The notes: generated by a model from the sequence alone, not told the origin. A stretch of DNA of 6,839 nucleotides from Candidatus Cloacimonas sp. 4484_275 (GCA_002085205.1 NATF01000065.1:1-6839), one strand, 5' to 3'. Positions 1 through 6,753 are shown, counted from the first letter of the stretch. Numbers and translations are program-made.

Positions 1-644
1 TTTTGGAAATCGGAAGTTCGCCGGCTTCCATTGCCTTCGGGAATAACGGTAAAGTTTATCTGGGAAATGCTTGGCCTGCCGGAGTTTTCGTCTATGATGC
101 GGAAACATTACAAGTGGAAATAACGCCGAGTGATGAAATTTTTCTCGGAGGAAATCAACTGGCGACAAATGAGCAATTTTTAGCGGTAATCGATGCTGCC
201 GATTATATCCAAAATTCCGTTGTCAGATTTTACGATTTGCAAAATCATCAATTGTTGTATCAAATGGAAGTCGGAGTCGGGGCAACCGATGTAAAATTTT
301 ACGAACCGACTTTCATAACCGACAATGAAATAAACGATAATTATCGACTCTACAACTATCCCAACCCGTTTAAAAACTCAACCAGGATTTCATTTTCAAT
401 CAGCAACGAACAAAACAAACAAAACGAACAAAATACGATTTCAATTTATAATGTCAAAGGACAGAGAATAAGAACTTTGGAGTGCATCAACCAAGTTGAT
501 GCAAAAGCTACAAAGTCGCTTTACTCCATAATTTGGAACGGCGAAGACAATTTTGGCAAAAAGGTTGGTTCCGGCGTTTATTACTATCGATTAAAAACAG
601 GCGCTAAAATTTCAAAATTGAAAAAAATGATTTACATAAGATAA
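1..644 (+). CDS. Secreted beta-propeller-like protein with T9SS type A-like C-terminal sorting domain (5' partial)
   Basis: The reading frame is open to the left edge, so the true start lies outside; the TTG at 3 is probably only an internal codon. Numbering from that codon, residues 1-100 look like strands of a YVTN/NHL-type beta-propeller, with repeated units such as SPASIAFGNNGKVYLGN and VRFYDLQNHQLLYQMEVG. Residues about 115-213 form a C-terminal Ig-like sorting domain: YNYPNPFKNSTRISF (118-131), SIYNVKGQRIRTL (147-159), WNGEDNFGKKVGSGVYYYRL (178-197), and a basic end KLKKMIYIR. In the FCB superphylum this domain directs secretion through the type IX system and cell-surface attachment, so the protein is expected outside the cell. 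The propeller's ligand cannot be told from this fragment. An Asn/Gln-rich insert, NEQNKQNEQN (135-144), interrupts the domain. A terminator follows directly, so this is the end of its transcription unit. The sorting domain call is firm; the propeller call is moderate. Confidence 0.8.
   Translation, partial: LEIGSSPASIAFGNNGKVYLGNAWPAGVFVYDAETLQVEITPSDEIFLGGNQLATNEQFLAVIDAADYIQNSVVRFYDLQNHQLLYQMEVGVGATDVKFYEPTFITDNEINDNYRLYNYPNPFKNSTRISFSISNEQNKQNEQNTISIYNVKGQRIRTLECINQVDAKATKSLYSIIWNGEDNFGKKVGSGVYYYRLKTGAKISKLKKMIYIR
405..434 (+). repeat. Two-copy 18-bp in-frame tandem repeat
   Basis: AACGAACAAAAC (405-416) recurs as AACGAACAAAAT (423-434) with an 18-bp period. In the protein this is the six-residue unit NEQNKQ followed by NEQNTI. 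It lies in the loop between the first two strands of the sorting domain, where extra length would be tolerated. The bases show only C, G and A through most of the run, unlike the surrounding coding sequence. This looks like slippage-prone low-complexity DNA. Confidence 0.6.
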
Positions 645-670
645 TTCTTCGGAAACGAATATACGAATTT

Positions 671-713
671 TAAACCCGATTTGAGCAAAGAAAACTCAAG
701 TCGGGTTTGTTTG
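671..713 (+). terminator. Rho-independent terminator after the secreted protein gene
   Basis: A 14-bp stem is formed by 672-685 (AAACCCGATTTGAG) and 695-708 (CTCAAGTCGGGTTT), with one G-U wobble and a 9-base A-rich loop. The right arm runs into a T-rich tail (TTTGTTTGT, 706-714). It lies about 28 bp after the stop codon at 644, so it closes the first transcription unit. The tail is interrupted by G residues, so efficiency is uncertain. Confidence 0.8.
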
Positions 714-820
714 TAAAGATTATTTGAATAAGTTCGGTCGGCTGTTTCTGAATTAATTCAAAGATAAAAAAAAACTTGCTTAAAAATCATAATTTCTAAA
801 TTTAAACCAAAAAAAATTTC

Positions 821-825
821 GGAGG
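821..825 (+). promoter_or_regulatory. Strong ribosome binding site of serC
   Basis: GGAGG sits five bases upstream of the ATG at 831, an almost complete Shine-Dalgarno match. It fixes the serC start and shows that this organism uses anti-SD pairing, unlike many Bacteroidia. The rest of the gap between the upstream terminator and this site (714-820) is AT-rich and must hold the serC promoter, but no convincing -35/-10 pair could be picked. Confidence 0.8.
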
Positions 826-830
826 AAAAA

Positions 831-1910
831 ATGAGAGTTCACAATTTCAGTGCGGGTCCGGCAGTTTTACCGGAAGAAGTTCTGAAAGAAGTTCAAAACG
901 AGCTTCTGGATTATCGCGGCGAGGGGCTTTCGGTTATGGAAATGAGTCATCGTTCCGCTACTTTTCAGGCGATTATCGACGATGCCATGGCAACCATGAA
1001 AAAATTGATGAATTTGGGCGATGATTATGATGTTCTTTTTTTACAAGGTGGTGCCAGCACTCAATTTTACATGATTCCGTTGAATTTTTGTCCGGAAGGA
1101 AAAACGGCTAATTACATTAATACGGGAGCGTGGTCCACAAAGGCTTTGAAAGAAGCGAAAAAAATCGGGAAAAAGATGCATGTTGCCGCTACTTCCGAAG
1201 ATAAAGATTTTACTTATATTCCCAAAGATTTTGAATTGTCGGAAAATCCGGCATATCTTCACATAACTACCAACAACACAATTCGCGGAACGGAATTTCA
1301 TTTCGAGCCTAATGTCCCGGATGATGTTCCTCTGATCGCGGATATGTCTTCCAATTTTCTCAGCAGACCATTAAATTTCAAAAAATATGCCGTTATGTAT
1401 GGCGGCGCTCAAAAAAATATCGGTCCCGCCGGAGTTACTTTCGTGATTATTCGCAAAGATATGAAAGAGAAAATAAACTCCGGTCTTCCCACGATGATGG
1501 ATTACAAAACTCATCTTGATAAAGGTTCGATGTTCAATACTCCACCGACTTTCGGAATTTATGTGGTGGGAAAAGTTCTGCATTGGATTGAGAAAAAAGG
1601 CGGTTTGGAAGCATTGGAAAAGATAAATATCGAGAAGGCTAATTATGTTTACGATATTCTCGATAATTCCGATTTTTATCGCGGTACGGTGGAAAAAGAA
1701 GACCGTTCTTTAATGAACATTCCTTTTAGATTGCCTACCGAAGAGCTTGAGAAGAAGTTTATTGCCGAAGCGGCGGAAAAAGGTATGATCGGTTTGAAAG
1801 GTCACAGAAGCGTGGGCGGATGCAGAGCTTCGCTTTATAATTCGCTTCCGATGAAAGCCGCTCAGGATTTGGCCGAATTTATGCTCGATTTTGAGAAAAA
1901 GAACAGATAA
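831..1910 (+). CDS. serC: Phosphoserine aminotransferase
   Basis: This cytosolic PLP enzyme converts 3-phosphohydroxypyruvate plus glutamate to O-phosphoserine plus 2-oxoglutarate, the second step of serine synthesis. In some bacteria it also acts in pyridoxal phosphate synthesis. The protein is 359 aa, the usual length for the family (about 360), and is complete. It opens with the hallmark HNFSAGPAVLP (4-14). GGAST (73-77) forms part of the cofactor phosphate site. TNNTIRGTEF (147-156) and ADMSSNFLSRP (170-180) carry cofactor and substrate contacts. The PLP Schiff-base lysine is K195 in GGAQKNIGPAG. The C-terminal HRSVGGCRASLYN (325-337) is the conserved substrate-binding end. The start is fixed by GGAGG five bases upstream. 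A strong terminator follows, so serC is probably transcribed alone. serA, a frequent neighbour, does not follow. Confidence 0.97.
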   Translation: MRVHNFSAGPAVLPEEVLKEVQNELLDYRGEGLSVMEMSHRSATFQAIIDDAMATMKKLMNLGDDYDVLFLQGGASTQFYMIPLNFCPEGKTANYINTGAWSTKALKEAKKIGKKMHVAATSEDKDFTYIPKDFELSENPAYLHITTNNTIRGTEFHFEPNVPDDVPLIADMSSNFLSRPLNFKKYAVMYGGAQKNIGPAGVTFVIIRKDMKEKINSGLPTMMDYKTHLDKGSMFNTPPTFGIYVVGKVLHWIEKKGGLEALEKINIEKANYVYDILDNSDFYRGTVEKEDRSLMNIPFRLPTEELEKKFIAEAAEKGMIGLKGHRSVGGCRASLYNSLPMKAAQDLAEFMLDFEKKNR

Positions 1911-1952
1911 AATTGGTTTGAGCAGATTATTTTCGTTAGAAAGAAACATTGT

Positions 1953-2001
1953 AAGCCAATCCATCTGACTTGTCGGATGGTTTGGCTTCAATTATTTTTT
2001 T
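1953..2001 (+). terminator. Strong rho-independent terminator after serC
   Basis: A 16-base stem is formed by 1953-1968 and 1973-1988, with a 4-base loop (CTTG). It has a single mismatch (T1960 against T1981) and one G-U pair. A T-rich tract follows at 1992-2001 (TTATTTTTTT). This is the textbook intrinsic terminator layout, 43 bp after the serC stop. Its T tract ends only 13 bases before the ATG of the next gene. That argues against the possible upstream TTG start at 1970, which lies inside the hairpin loop. Confidence 0.88.
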
Positions 2002-2014
2002 GCCGGTAACCCCA

Positions 2015-2533
2015 ATGACGGAACATTATTCAAATACGGAAAAATTGACGCGGCTCGGTTTTTTCACCGCTTTTGCCATAACTATTTATGTTGCGGAGAA
2101 TTTCATTCCGAAACCGTTTCCTTTTATGAGGCTGGGATTGGCTAATATTTTTATTTTGATTCTGTTGGCAAACGGTGAATTTTTGTCGGCTGTGGTTGTC
2201 ACACTCGGCAAAACGGTGATTGGCGGTTTTCTCTCAGCCACAATTATCAGTCCCACCACAATTCTTTCGTTGGGGGGAAGTTTGTTGGCGCTTCCGATTA
2301 TGTATCTCTTCTTGAAGGTAAGAATAAATTTCAGTTTGATAGGAATCAGCGTTATCGGAGCAATTGTTCATAATTTTACTCAGATAATAATTGTCAGACT
2401 TTTGCTAATACGCACAAATTCAATATTTTATTTGACGCCTATTTTGATAATTACGGGAATTGCCACAGGAATAATAACGGGATATTTGGCGCATCTTTTG
2501 ATGGCTAAATTACCGAAATTGTCGGAAATATGA
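2015..2533 (+). CDS. Gx transporter / heptaprenyl diphosphate synthase component I (HepI) family membrane protein
   Basis: This 172-aa integral membrane protein has about five hydrophobic segments (roughly 14-32, 42-62, 64-100, 106-132, 138-163). Sequence hallmarks of the HepI/Gx transporter family are visible: ENFIPKPFPFMRLGLANI (28-45), with its charged and proline-rich loop leading into LGLANI, and the intramembrane GAIVHNFTQ (115-123). The family was named for a supposed role in heptaprenyl diphosphate synthesis. Its membrane topology instead resembles ECF-type substrate-binding proteins, and the substrate is unknown to me. The ATG at 2015 is preferred over the frame's upstream TTG at 1970, which sits inside the serC terminator. 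No clear Shine-Dalgarno precedes it. Its stop overlaps the start of the penicillin-binding protein gene (ATGA), so the two are probably co-translated. Whether it supplies a lipid or precursor for the wall is only a guess from that pairing. Confidence 0.8.
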   Translation: MTEHYSNTEKLTRLGFFTAFAITIYVAENFIPKPFPFMRLGLANIFILILLANGEFLSAVVVTLGKTVIGGFLSATIISPTTILSLGGSLLALPIMYLFLKVRINFSLIGISVIGAIVHNFTQIIIVRLLLIRTNSIFYLTPILIITGIATGIITGYLAHLLMAKLPKLSEI

Positions 2534-4605
2534 AAAAATTAATTTGGAAATACTTATTTATTTTATTGGCGATTTCGACTTTCTTTTTGGGAATCGGAGC
2601 CGGATTATTTCATTATTATGCCCAAGAATTGCCGCCTCTCTCGGAATTGCAACGATATGATATGAAAGTTGGATCGGAAGTTTTCGATAAATATGATAAT
2701 CTCATTCACACTTTTGCTTTCGAACATCGGAAATTGACTAATATCAACGAATTACCGCCATATCTCATTCAAACTCTTCTTTCCGTGGAAGACAAAAATT
2801 TTTACAAACATTGGGGAATGGATTTAAGCGGAAATGTCAGGGCGATTTTCGTTGATGTTCTCAAGAGAAGATTCTCTCAGGGAGCGAGCACAATCACTCA
2901 ACAACTTGCGCGCAATATGTTTCTTTCCCTCGATAAACAAATTCCCAGAAAGATAAAAGAAGCAATTCTGGCGGTTCGTATCGAAACTCACTTTTCCAAA
3001 GAAGAAATTTTGGAAATGTATTTGAATAAGGTTTATTTCGGAGCGGGAATGTACGGAATTGAAGCGGCTTCCCAGAAATTTTTCGGGAAACCGGCAAAGG
3101 AATTAACCATCGAAGAATCCGCTCTTCTCATCGGACTTATTCAACTGCCGAACGCTTATTCTCCGATTTATCATCCGGAAAGGGCGAAAAGACGAAGAAA
3201 CATAGTTCTGCGCAGAATGCTGGAAGAAAAAGTTATATCGAAATCGGAGTATGAAAAAGCTAAAAATGATTCCATACTGATTCATCCGCCCAAAGTGAAA
3301 AAAAGTTCAGCCGATTATTTTATTGAGTACATTCGACCGCGTTTGCAAAGAAAATATGGCACAAATAGGCTTTTTACCGGTGGTTTGAGAATTTACACGA
3401 CTTTGGATACGGAGCTTCAAAATTATGCCGATTCCGTTTTGAATAAACATCTCACGGAATTTGAAAATAAGAATAATTATGAATATAAATTTGCCGATTT
3501 TCCGCCGGATACTACTGATATTGTTACTCCGTATGTTCAAGGCGGCGTTTTTTCCATCGAACCTTCCACGGGTTATGTCCGCATTCTTATCGGCGGCAGA
3601 AATTTCAATCACAGTAAATTTAATAGGATGATGCAAGCAAAACGACAACCCGGCTCGTCTTTCAAACCGATTCTTTATACAACCGCTTTGGTAAACGGTT
3701 ACACCGCTGCCACCGTGATTAAAGACGAACCGCTCGTTTTTATTCAAAGCGATACGCTTTTTTATCGGGCGCACAATTATTCCAAAAAGAATTACGGTTA
3801 TATTCGAATGAGAGAGGCTCTTAAACATTCCCGAAACATTTACGCCATTAAGATGATTTACGATTTAGGTCCGGAAAAGGTTGTTGATTATGCTCACAGA
3901 TTCGGTTTAACAACTAAAATCAGACCGTATTTTACATTGGCAATCGGAACTTCGGAAGTTTATCCTTACGAACTTATTTCCGCTTATACCACTTTTCCCA
4001 ATAAAGGCGAAAGGGTAAAACCTATTTTTGTCCGCAGAGTTGAAGACAACGAAGGAAATGTTTTGGAATCTTCCTATCCCGAAAAAATTCGGGTGATTGA
4101 TGAGAAAGTCGCTTTTTTGATGGTAAGTTTGATGCAATCCGTAGTTGATGAAGGAACCGGCGCCGGAATTCGTTGGCGCGGTTACAAATGGAATGCCGCC
4201 GGTAAAACGGGAACAACTGATGATTTTCGCGATGCTTGGTTTATCGGGTATAACCCCGAACTCGTAACCGGAATTTGGGTTGGTTTTGATGACAATTCAA
4301 GTTTGGGAAAAAGACAATCCGGTGCGGTCGCCGCTCTTCCCGCCTGGCCTTATATTATGAAAAAAGCTTTGGAATTGGAATCTCCCGTAAACAGCAAAGG
4401 AAAACCCATCATCGACGGTTCTCGGCTGGAATTTGAAAAGCCGGAAGGAATCATTAAAGTGAAAATTTCTCGTGAAACAGGTTTGCTTCCCAAAAACGAA
4501 TATGACGACACAATTGACGAATATTTTATTGCGGGAACGGAACCGACGCCGCTTTCCGAAAATTCGTCCCGATTCTCTGCTTGTAAACAAACCGAAATTT
4601 CTTGA
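2530..4605 (+). CDS. Class A penicillin-binding protein, PBP1a type (bifunctional transglycosylase/transpeptidase)
   Basis: The enzyme polymerises lipid II into glycan strands and cross-links the stem peptides on the outer face of the inner membrane. The protein is 691 aa. Residues 1-30 are a short basic end plus one membrane anchor (LIWKYLFILLAISTFFLGIG). The GT51 transglycosylase domain spans about 50-230, with motif 1 SVEDKNFYKHWGMD (85-98, catalytic E87), motif 2 QGASTITQQLARN (117-129), and motif 3 EEILEMYLNKVYFG (158-171). The transpeptidase domain spans about 330-610. Its nucleophile is S376 in PGSSFKP (SxxK, 376-379), followed by SRN (434-436) and KTGTT (559-563). All catalytic motifs are intact. 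The C-terminus has the frequent GTEPT segment (669-673) and a short tail. No OB-fold-sized insert is evident. The ATG overlaps the previous stop (ATGA), with only a weak GGAA upstream, pointing to translational coupling. I am sure of the family; mrcA or ponA naming would be by analogy only. Confidence 0.96.
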   Translation: MKKLIWKYLFILLAISTFFLGIGAGLFHYYAQELPPLSELQRYDMKVGSEVFDKYDNLIHTFAFEHRKLTNINELPPYLIQTLLSVEDKNFYKHWGMDLSGNVRAIFVDVLKRRFSQGASTITQQLARNMFLSLDKQIPRKIKEAILAVRIETHFSKEEILEMYLNKVYFGAGMYGIEAASQKFFGKPAKELTIEESALLIGLIQLPNAYSPIYHPERAKRRRNIVLRRMLEEKVISKSEYEKAKNDSILIHPPKVKKSSADYFIEYIRPRLQRKYGTNRLFTGGLRIYTTLDTELQNYADSVLNKHLTEFENKNNYEYKFADFPPDTTDIVTPYVQGGVFSIEPSTGYVRILIGGRNFNHSKFNRMMQAKRQPGSSFKPILYTTALVNGYTAATVIKDEPLVFIQSDTLFYRAHNYSKKNYGYIRMREALKHSRNIYAIKMIYDLGPEKVVDYAHRFGLTTKIRPYFTLAIGTSEVYPYELISAYTTFPNKGERVKPIFVRRVEDNEGNVLESSYPEKIRVIDEKVAFLMVSLMQSVVDEGTGAGIRWRGYKWNAAGKTGTTDDFRDAWFIGYNPELVTGIWVGFDDNSSLGKRQSGAVAALPAWPYIMKKALELESPVNSKGKPIIDGSRLEFEKPEGIIKVKISRETGLLPKNEYDDTIDEYFIAGTEPTPLSENSSRFSACKQTEIS

Positions 4606-4618
4606 AAACAAGGAAATT
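4596..4618 (+). promoter_or_regulatory. Hairpin spanning the PBP stop codon and the glycosyltransferase RBS
   Basis: AATTTCTTG (4596-4604) can pair with CAAGGAAATT (4609-4618) around an AAAA loop, giving 9 bp with one bulged G. The right arm contains AAGGA, the only Shine-Dalgarno-like site for the TTG start at 4625. The left arm and loop contain the PBP stop codon (4603-4605). A ribosome finishing the PBP would open the stem and free the RBS, so this may couple translation of the two genes. There is no T tract, so it is not a terminator. Confidence 0.4.
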
Positions 4619-4624
4619 AATTAA

Positions 4625-5755
4625 TTGGTCGCAAGAATAATTTTGTCTCTGACTCTTATTTCGTTTGTTTTTTATTTATATTATTTAAGAATTTTTTATC
4701 TCGGTTTAAAAGCAAAGAAACAGCACTTTTCGCCTTTCCGCAAAAGGGTTTCGGTGGTTGTTGCCGCTCGAAACGAAGAAGAAAACATTTCCCGCTTGCT
4801 GACTTCTCTCGTTAATCAGGAATATCCGCCCGAACTTTTTGAGATAATTATTGCCGATGATGATTCCGAAGATGAAACTGCCGATTTGGTAATGAAATTT
4901 GCCGAAAAATGGGATAATATCAAGTTGATAAAGGTTAAGAACCGAGAACAAGCGCTTTCGCCTAAAAAAAACGCTTTGGCGCAAGCAATCGAAAAAGCGA
5001 GTGGCGAAATTATTATGACAACCGATGCCGATTGTATCGTTGGAAAATATTGGATTAAATCAACGGTGGCGGCTTTCGACGATAAAACGGCTATGGTTTC
5101 CGGATTTTCCCGAACGAATATCGGAAATTGGAAAACGGCAAAGAATGTAAAAAAATTTGAACATTTCGATTTTTTGGTTATGTTCTTCGCCGCTGCCGGA
5201 GCAATTTCCAAAGGAAAATATTTTTCTTGTTCGGGGCAAAATCTGGCTTACAAAAAAAGTGCGTTTGAGAAAGTCGGCGGTTTCGAACCGATAAAACATC
5301 TTATTTCCGGCGATGATGTGAATTTGATGCAATTGATGCGTCGACAAAAAATGAAAATCAGTTTTAATTTTTCGCCGCATAGTTTTGTTATTACCAGGGC
5401 TATCGGCAGTTGGAAAGAACTTTTTAATCAACGCAGTCGTTGGGCTTCCAATTCCAAGTGGCAAATTTTGCTTAATCCGGAGTTTTTTGTTTATCTTGTT
5501 TTTGTATTTATCGCAACTTTGTTTCCTTTCGTTCTGCTATTTTTCAATTGGAAAATAGGTCTTCTTTTAATTTTTGCGAAATATATTTCCGATTTTTATT
5601 TTGTTCGGTTAGGATTTAGAATTTTCGGACTTGAACGCGAACGATTGAAATATTTTCCTTTCTGGTTTTTTCTGCAACCGCCCTATATAATTTTGGTTAC
5701 TTTAATGGGAATTTTCGATATTTTCAAATGGCGAACCGGCAAGGAAAAATCATAA
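4625..5755 (+). CDS. Membrane-anchored family 2 glycosyltransferase
   Basis: This 376-aa processive-type GT2 enzyme should transfer a sugar from a nucleotide-sugar donor on the cytoplasmic face of the membrane. An N-terminal membrane helix (about 3-27) is followed by the GT-A domain: VSVVVAARNEEENI (42-55), IIIADDDSEDET (74-85, nucleotide-binding aspartates), TTDADC (132-137, the metal-binding DxD), and SGDD (228-231, at the position of the catalytic ED/DD). QRSRW (269-273) is the Q-x-x-R-W-type acceptor motif seen in cellulose, hyaluronan and poly-N-acetylglucosamine synthases. Two to three membrane helices follow (about 285-325 and 343-363). The start is TTG, preceded by AAGGA about nine bases upstream; an in-frame stop at 4622-4624 rules out anything earlier. 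It lies 19 bp behind the PBP gene, so it is very likely co-transcribed, and a role in an envelope polysaccharide or glycolipid is plausible. The donor and acceptor cannot be read from the sequence. Confidence 0.9.
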   Translation: MVARIILSLTLISFVFYLYYLRIFYLGLKAKKQHFSPFRKRVSVVVAARNEEENISRLLTSLVNQEYPPELFEIIIADDDSEDETADLVMKFAEKWDNIKLIKVKNREQALSPKKNALAQAIEKASGEIIMTTDADCIVGKYWIKSTVAAFDDKTAMVSGFSRTNIGNWKTAKNVKKFEHFDFLVMFFAAAGAISKGKYFSCSGQNLAYKKSAFEKVGGFEPIKHLISGDDVNLMQLMRRQKMKISFNFSPHSFVITRAIGSWKELFNQRSRWASNSKWQILLNPEFFVYLVFVFIATLFPFVLLFFNWKIGLLLIFAKYISDFYFVRLGFRIFGLERERLKYFPFWFFLQPPYIILVTLMGIFDIFKWRTGKEKS

Positions 5756-5865
5756 GAAAATTAAATTCTTAAATAATTAATTTCAATTTCATTTGTTGGC
5801 AACGAAAAGATTTATCGATTTTTTATAAAAACTTTTATAACAAACATATTCGAAAAAAATCGCCC

Positions 5866-5894
5866 TTGACAAAAAAATAAAAAAACCGTCTTTT
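5866..5894 (+). promoter_or_regulatory. Possible promoter (-35 TTGACA) upstream of the cas6-like gene
   Basis: A perfect sigma-70 -35 hexamer TTGACA (5866-5871) lies in the 196-bp AT-rich gap before the cas6-like gene, about 80 bp from its ATG. At 17 bp spacing the -10 would be TCTTTT (5889-5894), a poor match, so this is only a candidate. The gap shows no GC-rich terminator after the glycosyltransferase, so read-through from upstream also remains possible. Nothing else in 5756-5951 stands out apart from AT-only dyads such as TTTTATAAAA at 5821-5830. Confidence 0.25.
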
Positions 5895-5951
5895 CGGAGT
5901 TGTTTACAGCATTGTTATTTCAACTTTCGGAAAAAGGTTGGAGAAGTTTTT

Positions 5952-6620
5952 ATGAAAACTAAAATTTTGACTGTGATATTCACGGATGTTTACATGCAAC
6001 CTTTCGATATTCCGAAACTGCGAGGTTATTTTTCCCGGAAATTTTCCGAATACACGGAACTTCACAATCATCTTCCAGACGGAAAATTTTCTTACGGATT
6101 TCCGCAGGTTCAATATCGGATTGTTGAAAGACATCCCGCTTTAATCGGCTTCAATAAAGGAATTGAAGTTTTGAAAAAGATTTTCTTCGAACTTGATGAA
6201 ATGATTATCAACGGTCGCAGGTATTCTCTTTTTGAAAAGGAAATATTTCTGAAAGAAACAAATTTCGGGATGTCCGATAATTTTATCGATTACAAATTTA
6301 TTTCACCGTGGATGGCTCTGAATGAAGAAAATTATAAGCATTACCAGAAAGCGAACAAATTTGAGCGGCAGAAACTTCTGAAAAAGATTTTGAGAGGAAA
6401 TCTGATAACACTTTCCAAAGGATTCGGTTACACCATTCCCAATATTGACGAAATAAAAACAGACGGTTTTTTCAGACCGAAACAGGTGAATTTCAAAAAT
6501 ATTAAAATGCTCTGTTTTACGGGTGAATTTATGGTAAATTTTCACATTCCGGATTTTCTCGGTCTCGGAAAACAAAGCGCCCGCGGCTTCGGAGTTGTCC
6601 GTCATTCCGAAGTGGATTAA
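5952..6620 (+). CDS. cas6: Cas6b-like CRISPR pre-crRNA endoribonuclease
   Basis: Cas6 enzymes cut CRISPR transcripts within each repeat to release crRNA guides for type I and III effector complexes. This 222-aa protein matches the Cas6b form. It opens with a beta strand KILTVIFTD (4-12), then DIPKLRGYF (19-27), the histidine-bearing LHNHLPDGKFSYGFPQVQY (37-55), and ALIGFNKGIE (63-72). A middle block reads PWMALNEENYKHY (119-131), followed by ILRGNLITLSKGFGY (146-160). It ends in the glycine-rich loop FLGLGKQSARGFGVV (202-216), the GxG(x5)GxG pattern typical of the family. H38 and H40 are the best candidates for catalytic histidines, by analogy only. The start is set by GGAGA (5940-5944) seven bases before the ATG. 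It is not part of the envelope operon by function, and codon style looks like its neighbours. No repeat array or other cas gene is in the window. I am confident of the family, not of an active CRISPR system. Confidence 0.85.
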   Translation: MKTKILTVIFTDVYMQPFDIPKLRGYFSRKFSEYTELHNHLPDGKFSYGFPQVQYRIVERHPALIGFNKGIEVLKKIFFELDEMIINGRRYSLFEKEIFLKETNFGMSDNFIDYKFISPWMALNEENYKHYQKANKFERQKLLKKILRGNLITLSKGFGYTIPNIDEIKTDGFFRPKQVNFKNIKMLCFTGEFMVNFHIPDFLGLGKQSARGFGVVRHSEVD

Positions 6621-6652
6621 GTAACATTCTTGTTTGAAAAGACACAACCAAG

Positions 6653-6675
6653 GATGATTATGATACTTAATCATC
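6653..6675 (+). repeat. Perfect 8-bp inverted repeat downstream of cas6
   Basis: GATGATTA (6653-6660) and TAATCATC (6668-6675) are exact reverse complements separated by seven bases (TGATACT). The element sits 32 bp after the cas6 stop and about 80 bp before the next start. No T tract follows directly, so it is a poor terminator. An operator for a dimeric regulator or an mRNA hairpin is possible. The remainder of the 6621-6753 gap is AT-rich. Confidence 0.4.
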
Positions 6676-6743
6676 GCTTTACAGGAAAAGTTCGATTAAT
6701 TTTTTTATTGGCAATAATGTTCATTTTTGCATTTTTGGAAAAA

Positions 6744-6750
6744 AGAGGAG
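6744..6750 (+). promoter_or_regulatory. Ribosome binding site of the last, partial gene
   Basis: AGAGGAG lies three bases before the ATG at 6754. The match to the anti-SD is good, though the spacing is short. It supports 6754 as a genuine start and argues that the overlapping short frame ending at 6815 is not the real gene. Confidence 0.55.
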
Positions 6751-6753
6751 TAA

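Noticed and set aside
714..820. serC promoter candidates such as TTGCTT (776-781) with TAAATT (797-802)
   Set aside because: The spacing is only 15 bp and both hexamers are weak in a very AT-rich stretch, so a specific call is not supportable.
1970..2014. Fifteen-residue N-terminal extension of the HepI-family protein from a TTG start
   Set aside because: The TTG and following codons lie in the loop, right arm and T tract of the serC terminator, and the family normally begins near the ATG at 2015.
3307..3828. 173-aa minus-strand open frame opposite the PBP gene, and similar antisense frames at 4816-5211, 5060-5464 and 6303-6674
   Set aside because: They lie wholly or mostly opposite genes with clear families, have no recognisable motifs, and arise from the codon bias of the sense genes.
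5758..5785. AT-only dyad after the glycosyltransferase as a terminator
   Set aside because: The arms contain almost no G or C, include an unpaired base, and no clean T tract follows.
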